Source of the DNA: Macrococcus sp. 19Msa1099
GTDB taxonomy: Bacteria > Bacillota > Bacilli > Staphylococcales > Staphylococcaceae
Assembly (NCBI GenBank): GCA_019357535.2
Contig: CP079955.1
Location: 62,001 to 126,000 of the forward strand
Length of the DNA stretch: 64,000 nt
Direction: 5' to 3'
A program made the translations under genes and the position numbers. Of this stretch, positions 43,602 to 51,955 are shown piece by piece (within the stretch, counting starts at the first letter, position 1; every line of letters starts with the position of its first letter). Below the pieces are notes generated by a model. The model worked only from the letters and a program-made list of their open reading frames with translations, did not search any database and had not been told where the DNA came from.

Positions 43602-45347
43602 ATGAATCGAAAATATCTTCCTGGATTAGATGGGATTAGAGCAATTGCAGTTATTGCGATTATAATATTTCACTTAAATCCAAAATGGCTGCCCGGGGGG
43701 TTTCTTGGCGTTGACACTTTCTTTGTCATATCTGGTTATTTAATTGCAATGTTATTGATAAACGAATATGAAAAAACTGGAACAATCAATATTCTCCAAT
43801 TCTGGATACGCCGAATGAAACGACTTTTCCCACCGGTATTATTTATGATACTTATCGTGATTCAATATATCATATTTTTTGATCAATCGTTATTATATCA
43901 ACTTAAGAAAGATGTTATTGCAGCATTATTATATATTTCGAACTGGTGGTATATATTTGATGGACTTAGTTATTTTGAAAGTTTTGAAGCTAGACCACTT
44001 GAACATTTATGGTCGCTTGCCATCGAAGAACAGTTCTATTTGTTATTTCCGTTAACATTGATGCTACTCCTTAACAAATGGTCTAAAAAGAAAATACTGC
44101 TATTATTTTTTGTTGTTTCTATATTGTCAGCGATATTGATGTTAACACTCTATGACCCTGCTGCAAATGTGTCGCGTATATACTTTGGTACGGACACGCG
44201 TCTTCAGACATTGCTGTTAGGAGTAATGTGTGCATTTATATGGCCGGCATTTAAATTGAAGCAAGATGCACCGAGAATTTTAGTAGTCATCATTGATTTT
44301 CTAGGCTTCATAGGTTTAATAGTCTTAATGTATAGTATCTATAAGCTAAATGAGCACAGTGCATTTTTATTTAATGGTGGATTCTATATACTTGGGATCT
44401 TTACATTATTGATTATTATGGCAGCAGTTCATCCATCATCTATAATGAGCAAGCTACTTGGTATAAAGCCGCTGACGGTGATTGGGAAATATTCATATAG
44501 CTTATATTTATGGCATTATCCGGTGATAGTATTGATGCAAAAACATTTTGTTCAAGGGCAAATTCCTATTTATATCCATATTTCATCTGTGATGCTCACA
44601 ATCGTGCTGGCAGTATTGAGCTATAAGTTAATTGAACGTCCATATCGATTAAATGGTTTTAAAGTATTTACAATAATGTCTATTAAATATTTTATTACAG
44701 TTATTGTAACTTTGTATTTATGTATTTCTACACCTTACTTATTATCTGTCGTTAAAGCCGAACAACCGCAAATGCATCATGAAATTACGAAGACACTATC
44801 TAATATTCCTGACATAAAACGTATTAGCCCATTGACACCGGATGAAACGACCGAACAATTAGTGAAGAATGCTACGCCGTTACTTATCGGTGATTCTGTA
44901 CTTGTTGATATAAATAATCAATTGAAAGAAGTATTGCCGAATGCTACTGTAGACGGCGAAGTAGGGCGAAATATATATAAAGCATTGAATGTTGCCGATA
45001 AATATCACTCATTTAATCATAAGGATGGAGTCGTCATCCTATTTATCGGAACAAATGGAGATTTTGAGGATGTTCAGATGAACATTTTGTTATCTAAATT
45101 TGATAAAGCGCAAGTATTTCTTGTGACTTCCAGAGTTCCAAAAGATTATGAAGCACACGTTAATGAAGAGATGTATAAAGCTGCTCGTTTATATAAGAAC
45201 GTCCATATTATTGATTGGTATGAAGCTTCACAGGGCCATACAGAATACTTTGCACCTGATGGTATACATCTTGAGTATCCAGGGAGTAAACGTATGGTGT
45301 CGCTAATATATGAAGCACTTATTAACTTCGAAGAAAATAGGGAATAA
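43602..45347 (+). CDS. oatA: Peptidoglycan O-acetyltransferase-like membrane protein (OatA type)
   Basis: A 581-residue two-part protein: an N-terminal acyltransferase-3 domain of about eleven helices (LPGLDGIRAIAVIAIIIFHL, RRMKRLFPP, then WSLAIEEQFYLLFP) and a C-terminal extracytoplasmic SGNH domain (IGDSVLVD near 430, DGIHLEYPG near 560). In OatA this pair moves acetyl groups across the membrane onto N-acetylmuramic acid and gives lysozyme resistance. The ATG at 43602 is better spaced from AAAAGGA than the one at 43590. A wall teichoic acid or other glycan target is possible. Confidence 0.85.
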   Translation: MNRKYLPGLDGIRAIAVIAIIIFHLNPKWLPGGFLGVDTFFVISGYLIAMLLINEYEKTGTINILQFWIRRMKRLFPPVLFMILIVIQYIIFFDQSLLYQLKKDVIAALLYISNWWYIFDGLSYFESFEARPLEHLWSLAIEEQFYLLFPLTLMLLLNKWSKKKILLLFFVVSILSAILMLTLYDPAANVSRIYFGTDTRLQTLLLGVMCAFIWPAFKLKQDAPRILVVIIDFLGFIGLIVLMYSIYKLNEHSAFLFNGGFYILGIFTLLIIMAAVHPSSIMSKLLGIKPLTVIGKYSYSLYLWHYPVIVLMQKHFVQGQIPIYIHISSVMLTIVLAVLSYKLIERPYRLNGFKVFTIMSIKYFITVIVTLYLCISTPYLLSVVKAEQPQMHHEITKTLSNIPDIKRISPLTPDETTEQLVKNATPLLIGDSVLVDINNQLKEVLPNATVDGEVGRNIYKALNVADKYHSFNHKDGVVILFIGTNGDFEDVQMNILLSKFDKAQVFLVTSRVPKDYEAHVNEEMYKAARLYKNVHIIDWYEASQGHTEYFAPDGIHLEYPGSKRMVSLIYEALINFEENRE

Positions 45348-45358
45348 TATTTCTTTTT

Positions 45359-45388
45359 CTGACAAGCGCTAATTGTTCACGTTATAAT
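45359..45388 (+). promoter_or_regulatory. Sigma-A promoter for lytSR
   Basis: CTGACA at 45359-45364, an 18-base spacer and TATAAT at 45383-45388, 18 bases before the lytS start. The short distance gives a very short leader. Confidence 0.5.
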
Positions 45389-45405
45389 GATGGTGGAGGT
45401 ATATT

Positions 45406-47157
45406 ATGTTTAGTTTGTTTATTCTATTGTTAGAGCGTGTTGGATTGATTATTATTGTCGCATATTTATTGATGAACGTCCCTTACTTTAAGAAGATGAT
45501 GTCTGAACGCTCAAAGTTATCTTCTCAAATACAATTATTAATCGTATTTGGTTTATTTGCAGCTGTATCCAACTTTACAGGTGTTGAAATACGTAATAAT
45601 GAAATATTATCAAGCCAGATATTCAGTAGGATATCAGACGATGCAGTTATTGCGAATACACGCGTACTTACAATAAGTGTTGCGGGCTTAATAGGTGGAC
45701 CTATTGTCGGTATCGGAGTTGGGATTGTATCAGGAATTACTCGTTATCTAATTGGTGGGATAGATGCATATACATATGTTGTATCATCGGCACTTATTGG
45801 TCTTGCTTCGGGGTATTTCGGTTATCGTGCGATGAAAAATAATCGTTATCCTAATGTCTTTACTGGAGTAATACTCGGTGCAATTATGGAAGTTATTCAG
45901 ATGATCTGTATCATTGTTTTTGCTTCGAATACAGAATATGCCTTAGATATTGTGAAACTCATTGCTTTACCGATGATACTGATTAATAGTTTGGGTGTTG
46001 CTATATTCTTGTCCATTATTATTTCTACAATTCAGCAGGAACAACGTATGCGTGCTGTACAGACGCATGATGTATTGAACCTGGCGAATCAAACATTACC
46101 TTATTTCAGAGCTGGATTGAATGAAGTATCTGCGACACAGGCAGCGCAAATTATAAAAGACTTAATGAAAGTATCGGCTGTATCAATCACTAATAAGACG
46201 GATATATTAGCGCACGTCGGAGCAGCAAGTGATCATCATGTGCCGCGCAAGAAAATTATTACTGACCTGTCGAAACAAGTTATTAAATCCGGTGAAATTA
46301 AAGAAGCACATAATAGGCATGAAATTGGTTGTACGCATCCTGGATGCCCGCTTGAAGGTGCGATTGTTATCCCTTTATACGTACATAACGAAGTAACAGG
46401 CACATTAAAACTGTACTTTACCGATAGCAATAAATTAACTTATGTCGAACGACGCCTTGCTGAAGGATTAGCGAATATATTCTCAAGTCAGATTGAACTC
46501 GGTGAAATAGAAACGCAATCTAAATTATTGAAAGACGCGGAAATTAAATCATTACAAGCACAAGTGAATCCACATTTTTTCTTTAATGCGATGAATACAA
46601 TATCAGCGCTTATCCGTGTAGATAGCGAGAAAGCAAGAGAACTTCTGCTTAATTTAAGTAACTTTTTCCGTTCGAATTTACAAGGCGCAAAAAGCACGAG
46701 CATCACAATTGAAAAAGAAATTCAACAAGTAGAAGCTTATTTATCGCTGGAACAAGCACGATTTCCCGAACGTTTTAACATTCATTTTGATATAGATGAA
46801 GGGTTAAAGTATGCAAAAGTGCCGCCATTTATCATTCAAATATTAGTTGAAAACGCATTTAAACATGCGTTTCATAATAGAAAGTCTGGTAACGATGTTT
46901 ACGTAAAGGTGAAAGAAGGACATCAGACAATTGAAATATCAGTAGAAGATAATGGATTTGGTATTCCGGAAGAAAAACGCGTGCATATCGGACACAATGA
47001 AGTTGCGTCTACTTCCGGGACCGGGAGCGCACTTGAGAACTTAAATAAACGTCTTATTGGATTGTATAATAGCAATGCGCGACTGAATTTCACGACAAGT
47101 GATACAGGTACTAAATTTTATACATCTATACCTTTAGAGAGGGAGGAAGATGCATGA
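45406..47157 (+). CDS. lytS: Sensor histidine kinase LytS
   Basis: A 583-residue 5TM-LYT sensor kinase. Six N-terminal helices (about residues 1-205) with the FTGVEIRN and GPIVGIGVGIVSGI loops form the 5TMR-LYT domain; a GAF domain follows (EIGCTHPGCPLEGAIVIP near 310); and the kinase core has QAQVNPHFFFNAMNTI (phospho-acceptor His near 391) and the EDNGFGI ATP lid. With LytR it senses membrane potential change and controls lrgAB and murein hydrolase activity. GGAGGTA precedes the ATG. Confidence 0.95.
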   Translation: MFSLFILLLERVGLIIIVAYLLMNVPYFKKMMSERSKLSSQIQLLIVFGLFAAVSNFTGVEIRNNEILSSQIFSRISDDAVIANTRVLTISVAGLIGGPIVGIGVGIVSGITRYLIGGIDAYTYVVSSALIGLASGYFGYRAMKNNRYPNVFTGVILGAIMEVIQMICIIVFASNTEYALDIVKLIALPMILINSLGVAIFLSIIISTIQQEQRMRAVQTHDVLNLANQTLPYFRAGLNEVSATQAAQIIKDLMKVSAVSITNKTDILAHVGAASDHHVPRKKIITDLSKQVIKSGEIKEAHNRHEIGCTHPGCPLEGAIVIPLYVHNEVTGTLKLYFTDSNKLTYVERRLAEGLANIFSSQIELGEIETQSKLLKDAEIKSLQAQVNPHFFFNAMNTISALIRVDSEKARELLLNLSNFFRSNLQGAKSTSITIEKEIQQVEAYLSLEQARFPERFNIHFDIDEGLKYAKVPPFIIQILVENAFKHAFHNRKSGNDVYVKVKEGHQTIEISVEDNGFGIPEEKRVHIGHNEVASTSGTGSALENLNKRLIGLYNSNARLNFTTSDTGTKFYTSIPLEREEDA

Positions 47158-47864
47158 GAATATTAGTTGTAGATGATGAACCCCTGGCAAGAAATGAATT
47201 GCGTTACTTACTCAATAACATTGATGGTACATTAGTTATTGATGAAGCGGATTCTATAGAAGAAACATTGACCTCATTATTATCAGAAACGTATGAATTG
47301 TTGTTTTTGGATATCAATTTGATTGATGAAAGTGGCCTTGAACTTGCTGAAAAGATTAACAAGATGAAGCATCCGCCTAAGATTGTCTTTGCTACAGCAC
47401 ATGATAGTTTTGCTGTGAAGGCGTTTGAATTGAATGCATTAGATTATATATTAAAACCATTCGAACAAAAGCGTATTGAGGCAGCACTTAATAAAGCAAA
47501 AGTCTCATCTATAAACACAAATCAAGAGTCGAAATTGCCAACCTTATCGATACAGATCGATGACAAAATCTATGTCATTAATATACAGGATATTATCGCC
47601 TTGTATGTAGAAGAAGGGCAATTAAATATCGTCACTGTAAACTCAGAATATGCGATTCATGAACCATTAAGTGCATTTGAAAAGAAGCTTCCAGAGAATG
47701 TATTTATGCGCATACATCGATCTAGTATTATTAACAAGCATCATATTAAGTCAGCAGAACAATGGTTTAATTACACCTATCAAGTGAAGTTGACGAAAGA
47801 CATAAAATTACAGGTTTCAAGATCATATATAAAGCAATTTAAGCACGAAATAGGACTCGAATAA
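47154..47864 (+). CDS. lytR: Response regulator LytR
   Basis: A 236-residue response regulator with a receiver domain (VVDDEP, phospho-acceptor in LLFLDINLID near D53, and ILKPFE) and a C-terminal LytTR DNA-binding domain (FMRIHRSSIINKHHI and LQVSRSYIKQF). It overlaps lytS by four bases. LytTR proteins bind pairs of direct repeats about two helical turns apart, and a matching pair lies between this gene and lrgA. The stop codon lies within its own terminator stem. Confidence 0.95.
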   Translation: MRILVVDDEPLARNELRYLLNNIDGTLVIDEADSIEETLTSLLSETYELLFLDINLIDESGLELAEKINKMKHPPKIVFATAHDSFAVKAFELNALDYILKPFEQKRIEAALNKAKVSSINTNQESKLPTLSIQIDDKIYVINIQDIIALYVEEGQLNIVTVNSEYAIHEPLSAFEKKLPENVFMRIHRSSIINKHHIKSAEQWFNYTYQVKLTKDIKLQVSRSYIKQFKHEIGLE

Positions 47865-47882
47865 TTTGAGTCCTATTTTTTT
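47851..47882 (+). terminator. Rho-independent terminator overlapping lytR stop
   Basis: TAGGACTC at 47851-47858 pairs with 47868-47875 over a 9-base loop that holds the lytR stop codon, followed by seven T. Confidence 0.7.
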
Positions 47883-47911
47883 GCATTTCAGCATATGATT
47901 TTTGCATTTCA
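47881..47911 (+). promoter_or_regulatory. Candidate LytR direct repeats before lrgAB
   Basis: TTGCATTTCA occurs twice, at 47881-47890 and 47902-47911, exactly 21 bases apart, or two helical turns. LytTR regulators bind such spaced direct repeats. It lies about 75 bases before lrgA, upstream of the presumed promoter. Confidence 0.55.
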
Positions 47912-47984
47912 TCGTGAAAGCTCTCACAAATCAATGTTTAAGCGGTATGATGTACTCAAGATAAAACACGGGAGGTCATTTAAA

Positions 47985-48404
47985 ATGACAAAAGAAAAAA
48001 CATATAATTTCTTTCATCAAGTATCAGTAATCTCAGTTGTGTTACTTATTTCCAAGATGATTGAAAGCTTCATGCCAATTCCAATGCCTGCATCAGTTAT
48101 CGGACTTATACTGCTCTTCATCTGTTTATGTACTGGAATTATAAAGCTCGGGCAAGTAGAAACCGTTGGAACCGCACTTACAGATAATATCGGACTGTTG
48201 TTCGTACCAGCAGGAATCTCAGTAGTAAAATCATTAGGACTAATAGCTGAAAATCCAATATTAATATTAGGTCTGATCTTTATCTCAACCTTATTATTAC
48301 TATTATGTACAGGATTCTTCTCTCAGATAATCGTGAAGATGACAGAATCAAAAGTAGAAGAGCCAAAAGAAACAAAAAACTTAAAAGGAATAGAGGTGCG
48401 CTAA
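47985..48404 (+). CDS. lrgA: Holin-like protein LrgA
   Basis: A 139-residue CidA/LrgA membrane protein with four helices ([20 protein letters not shown] and [20 protein letters not shown] near the start). LrgA is the antiholin-like partner of LrgB in control of murein hydrolases and cell lysis, and has also been linked to pyruvate movement. The ATG at 47985 follows GGGAGGTC; the longer upstream frame has no ribosome site and would cross the LytR repeats. LrgB follows after one base. Confidence 0.92.
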   Translation: MTKEKTYNFFHQVSVISVVLLISKMIESFMPIPMPASVIGLILLFICLCTGIIKLGQVETVGTALTDNIGLLFVPAGISVVKSLGLIAENPILILGLIFISTLLLLLCTGFFSQIIVKMTESKVEEPKETKNLKGIEVR

Positions 48405-48405
48405 T

Positions 48406-49113
48406 ATGACATTACTTGACCATTTAGGTATTAACTCTGTATACTTCGGAATATTATTAACGATATTACCTTTTATGTTAGGTCAATATTTATTCAAGAA
48501 AACAAATGGCTTTTTCTTATTTGCACCACTCTTTGTCGGAATGGTGTTCGGGATTGCATTCTTATCTATAACAGGTATCAGCTATGACACCTATAGTAAA
48601 GGTGGAAGTATTATTAGCTTCTTCTTAGAACCTGCAACGATTTGCTTCGCGATTCCTCTTTATAAAAAGCGCGACGTATTACAAAAGTATTGGTTACATA
48701 TCATCGGTGGTTTGTCACTTGGTACAGCGGCTGCGATGTTAGGTATATATGGAGTAGCAAAACTATTTGGATTTGGTACACAGATTATTGCATCAATGTT
48801 ACCTCAAGCAGCAACAACAGCGATCGCTTTACCAGTATCTGCTGGTATTGGTGGGGTGCCAGAACTGACATCATTGGCAGTTATTCTAAATGCAGTGATT
48901 ATTTATGCCCTAGGAAATAAAATGCTGCGTTTCTTCAAAATCTCTAATCCAATTGCAAGAGGTCTTGCACTTGGTACGAGCGGACACGCACTAGGGGTGT
49001 CAGCAGCAACAGAACTAGGAGAAACGGAAACGTCTATGGCAAGTATCGCACTCGTTCTTGTAGGTGTTGTAGTGGTTGTTATCGTTCCGATATTAACAAG
49101 TATTCTCCTTTAA
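48406..49113 (+). CDS. lrgB: Antiholin-like protein LrgB
   Basis: A 235-residue LrgB/CidB membrane protein. The segments [20 protein letters not shown] (about 126-145) and [20 protein letters not shown] (about 186-205) are the family signatures. Six or more helices are visible. It is encoded directly after lrgA, behind lytSR, in the same order as in staphylococci. A terminator follows 42 bases later. Confidence 0.94.
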   Translation: MTLLDHLGINSVYFGILLTILPFMLGQYLFKKTNGFFLFAPLFVGMVFGIAFLSITGISYDTYSKGGSIISFFLEPATICFAIPLYKKRDVLQKYWLHIIGGLSLGTAAAMLGIYGVAKLFGFGTQIIASMLPQAATTAIALPVSAGIGGVPELTSLAVILNAVIIYALGNKMLRFFKISNPIARGLALGTSGHALGVSAATELGETETSMASIALVLVGVVVVVIVPILTSILL

Positions 49114-49154
49114 CAATTAGATATAAAAATTAAAAATATATCATCAATTCACAC

Positions 49155-49182
49155 ACCGAGACAAATATGTCTCGGTTTTTTT
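49155..49182 (+). terminator. Rho-independent terminator after lrgB
   Basis: ACCGAGACA at 49155-49163 pairs perfectly with 49168-49176 over an AATA loop, followed by seven T counting the last stem base. Confidence 0.85.
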
Positions 49183-49252
49183 AGGTGGAAATTCTTATGC
49201 AAAATTAAAATAAGTAGTATGATATGAATAGACATATATCAGGAGGTAGGCA

Positions 49253-50302
49253 ATGTTTTTAGCGTGGAAAGAAGTGATACATAACAAATTGAAATTTAGT
49301 CTGATTATCGGTGTACTCGTGCTTGTGTCCTATTTGCTGTTTTTAATTTCTGGTCTTTCTAATGGACTTATGGGAATGAACCGTGAAGCTATTGACACAT
49401 GGAATCCTGACGCGGTGATTGTGACAAAAGAATCAAATCAGAACGTTGCGCAGTCGATTATGGATGAAGATGCTATAGAGGGTAAATTTGATAAAGTCGC
49501 AGGTGTAAAAAATTTACCTGTCATTATTGCTAAAGGCAATAATAAACAGAATACATTGCTATTTGGAATAAAGAAAAATGAGTTTTTAAAACCAAAAGTG
49601 ACAGAAGGAAAACTGTTTAATAAAAACTTTGAAGTCGTTGCCAATGATTCCCTTAAAACGAAAGGATTTAAGCTTGGTGACACGCTAGATATCGCAGGGA
49701 GCGATGAAGATTTAAAGATTGTCGGTTTTACTCAAAACTCAAAGTATAATGCTGCAGCAGTATTATATGCGAATGATGCTACATTAGACCAGTTATCTAT
49801 GAATAAATTAAAAGGTAAAGAAAATGCATTCTTTGTTAAAGATAAAGCGTTTAAAGATAAAGTGATCGATAACGATCTACAAATGATTGAGAAAGAAAAT
49901 TTTATCAAAAAGCTTCCTGGATACACAGAACAAAAGTTGACACTGGATATTATGAGTTATTTCTTATTTGCGATATCAGCATTTATTATCGGTATATTCT
50001 TATATGTCATTACAATCCAGAAAGAGCCTGTCTTTGGTTTGCTTAAAGCGCAAGGCATTAGCAACAGTTTTCTCGCAAAATCATTAATGATTCAAACACT
50101 TATTCTATCAATTATCGCAGTATTGATTGCCTTATTGCTGACGATAGGTACAGCTATGATTATACCTGACGTGGTGCCGATCAAGTTTGAATGGGATAAA
50201 ATCGCAATCTTTGGATTAACAATTATGATTACAGCAATCATCGGTGGACTCTTCTCGATTCGCTCGATTCGAAAAGTAGATCCCCTTAAGACGATAGAGT
50301 AG
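49253..50302 (+). CDS. ABC transporter permease, FtsX/HrtB-like (second copy)
   Basis: A 349-residue permease with the HrtB layout: first helix (FSLIIGVLVLVSYLLFLIS), extracytoplasmic domain to about 230, three C-terminal helices, and an end FSIRSIRKVDPLKTIE. It is related to HrtB at 21235 but diverged, with a different soluble domain. GGAGGTAGG precedes the ATG. The partner ATPase follows after ten bases. No HssR repeat and no two-component genes lie beside it, so it is probably a separate exporter, not a haem one. Confidence 0.85.
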   Translation: MFLAWKEVIHNKLKFSLIIGVLVLVSYLLFLISGLSNGLMGMNREAIDTWNPDAVIVTKESNQNVAQSIMDEDAIEGKFDKVAGVKNLPVIIAKGNNKQNTLLFGIKKNEFLKPKVTEGKLFNKNFEVVANDSLKTKGFKLGDTLDIAGSDEDLKIVGFTQNSKYNAAAVLYANDATLDQLSMNKLKGKENAFFVKDKAFKDKVIDNDLQMIEKENFIKKLPGYTEQKLTLDIMSYFLFAISAFIIGIFLYVITIQKEPVFGLLKAQGISNSFLAKSLMIQTLILSIIAVLIALLLTIGTAMIIPDVVPIKFEWDKIAIFGLTIMITAIIGGLFSIRSIRKVDPLKTIE

Positions 50303-50312
50303 GAGGGATAAT

Positions 50313-50978
50313 ATGATTCTTGAAATGAAACAAGTGCGTAAAAGCTTTGGTAAAGAGCAAACATATGTTGAGGCGTTGAAACCAGTAGATTTTAGTATAG
50401 ATAAAGGGAAGCTCGTTGCAATTATCGGACCATCAGGTTCTGGAAAGAGCACATTATTGACGATTGCAGGTTTGCTTCAAGGTCCTACAGAAGGTGAGAT
50501 AATCATCAACGGAAAAGATGTTTCAAGCTTTAGTGAAAAGAAGCGCTCCAAAGTAAGATTGAACGAAATTGGATTTATTCTTCAAGCTTCTAACTTAGTA
50601 CCTTTCTTAAAAGTAAAAGATCAATTTAAATTGCTGGATAAAGTAAAGAAAGATCATATGTCTGAGGGAGAGTTAAAGCATGAGCTTGAACATCTTGGTT
50701 TAAGTAAAGTGTTGAATCAATTACCAAATGAACTCTCAGGCGGTCAGAGACAGCGCGTGGCAATCTTAAAAGCATTATATACAAACCCTTCAATTATACT
50801 AGCAGATGAACCGACAGCAAGTTTGGACGGCGAGAAAGCCATAGAAGTAATCAAGTTATTAAGAGAAGAAGTGAAATCAAAAGATAAAGCAGGTATCGTT
50901 GTAACACATGACCATCGTTTATTAGAATATTTCGATGAAATTTATGAAATGAATGATGGAAAACTGACAAGGAAATAA
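50313..50978 (+). CDS. ABC transporter ATP-binding protein, LolD/HrtA-like (second copy)
   Basis: A 221-residue ABC ATPase: Walker A GPSGSGKST, signature LSGGQRQRV, Walker B IILADEPTASLD. It shares FILQASNLVPFLKVKDQ with HrtA at 20561 but clearly differs elsewhere. It follows its permease by ten bases after AGGAGGG. Together they form a MacB-like mechanotransmission pair that may move a lipid, peptide or lipoprotein; cargo unknown. It ends at a bidirectional terminator. Confidence 0.88.
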   Translation: MILEMKQVRKSFGKEQTYVEALKPVDFSIDKGKLVAIIGPSGSGKSTLLTIAGLLQGPTEGEIIINGKDVSSFSEKKRSKVRLNEIGFILQASNLVPFLKVKDQFKLLDKVKKDHMSEGELKHELEHLGLSKVLNQLPNELSGGQRQRVAILKALYTNPSIILADEPTASLDGEKAIEVIKLLREEVKSKDKAGIVVTHDHRLLEYFDEIYEMNDGKLTRK

Positions 50979-50985
50979 CCATAAA

Positions 50986-51025
50986 AATAATCCATAAGCG
51001 ATTTAAGCTTATGGATTATTTTATT
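50986..51025. terminator. Bidirectional terminator
   Basis: AATAATCCATAAGC at 50986-50999 pairs perfectly with 51007-51020 over a 7-base loop, with TTATTT on the right and A-rich sequence on the left, between convergent genes. Confidence 0.8.
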
Positions 51026-51858
51026 TAACTATTTCTCGCAAAATTGCCATGGACTTCTGTCGTTTGGTATACATTAATAAAGCATTTAGGATCATTCTCT
51101 TTTGCGATACGAATCACTTCAGGCAACTCATAACGAGTGAGCACCATCGTAATCATATGCTGCTTATTGTTAGAGTAACCCCCTATTACTTCAGTGATGG
51201 TGATACCGCGATAAATTTCGTCGATTAGTCCTTGTTTAACAGCATTGACGTTAGACGTTACAATTGTAGCAGTCAGCTTGATATGAGAAGTGAAAATCAT
51301 ATCAACGGTCTTACCCGTTATATAAATAGATAATAGGGTTAATAGAGCAATATTCCAGTTAAAGAAGAAACCAGAGCAAAGAATGATGATACCATTTAAT
51401 ATTGTCATGACTAGCCCTATAGACATATTACTATGCTGGCTAATAATCATGGCAACAATATCCATGCCGCCAGTAGTACCAGAATGCTTTAATATGATAC
51501 CAACCCCGATGCCGACTAAGACGCCGCCGAATATAACATTCACAAAAAGTTCATGAGAGACTTTAGTGATAGGTATAAATGTCATAAAGAGAGAGATAAA
51601 TATTACGCTGAGTACAGTATTAGCAATAATAGAACGATTTAATTTCCATATCCCAAGAAATATCAGGGGTATGTTGAGCAGTAAATTTAAGACTCCTGCA
51701 TCAAAATTTGTTAATATATGCAGCAACAATGCAATACCACTGACACCACTACTAAGCACTCCGTGAGGTAATAAGAACAAATTGAATGCTACTGCAATTA
51801 GAAATGAACCTATTATTGTAATGATTAATTTAAATAGAATATGATTTTGATACTTCAT
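51025..51858 (-). CDS. YitT family membrane protein
   Basis: A 277-residue YitT-type protein: five or six N-terminal helices (GSFLIAVAFNLFLLPHGV, then SGVSGIALLLHI and GVGIGIILKHSGTTGGMDIV, the family motif) and a C-terminal soluble DUF2179 domain (GITITEVIGGYSNNKQHMITM). Function is unknown; an ion or metabolite transport role is assumed from the fold. AAAGGGTTTT lies before the ATG. It is monocistronic. Confidence 0.88.
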   Translation of the reverse strand: MKYQNHILFKLIITIIGSFLIAVAFNLFLLPHGVLSSGVSGIALLLHILTNFDAGVLNLLLNIPLIFLGIWKLNRSIIANTVLSVIFISLFMTFIPITKVSHELFVNVIFGGVLVGIGVGIILKHSGTTGGMDIVAMIISQHSNMSIGLVMTILNGIIILCSGFFFNWNIALLTLLSIYITGKTVDMIFTSHIKLTATIVTSNVNAVKQGLIDEIYRGITITEVIGGYSNNKQHMITMVLTRYELPEVIRIAKENDPKCFINVYQTTEVHGNFARNS

Positions 51859-51955
51859 TAAAAAACCCTTTCCTACATAATAATTACTATTATAACAAAG
51901 TACATATAGCTATAAAAGCTCGAACAGCAGTTCACTGTCCGAGCTTTAATATAAT

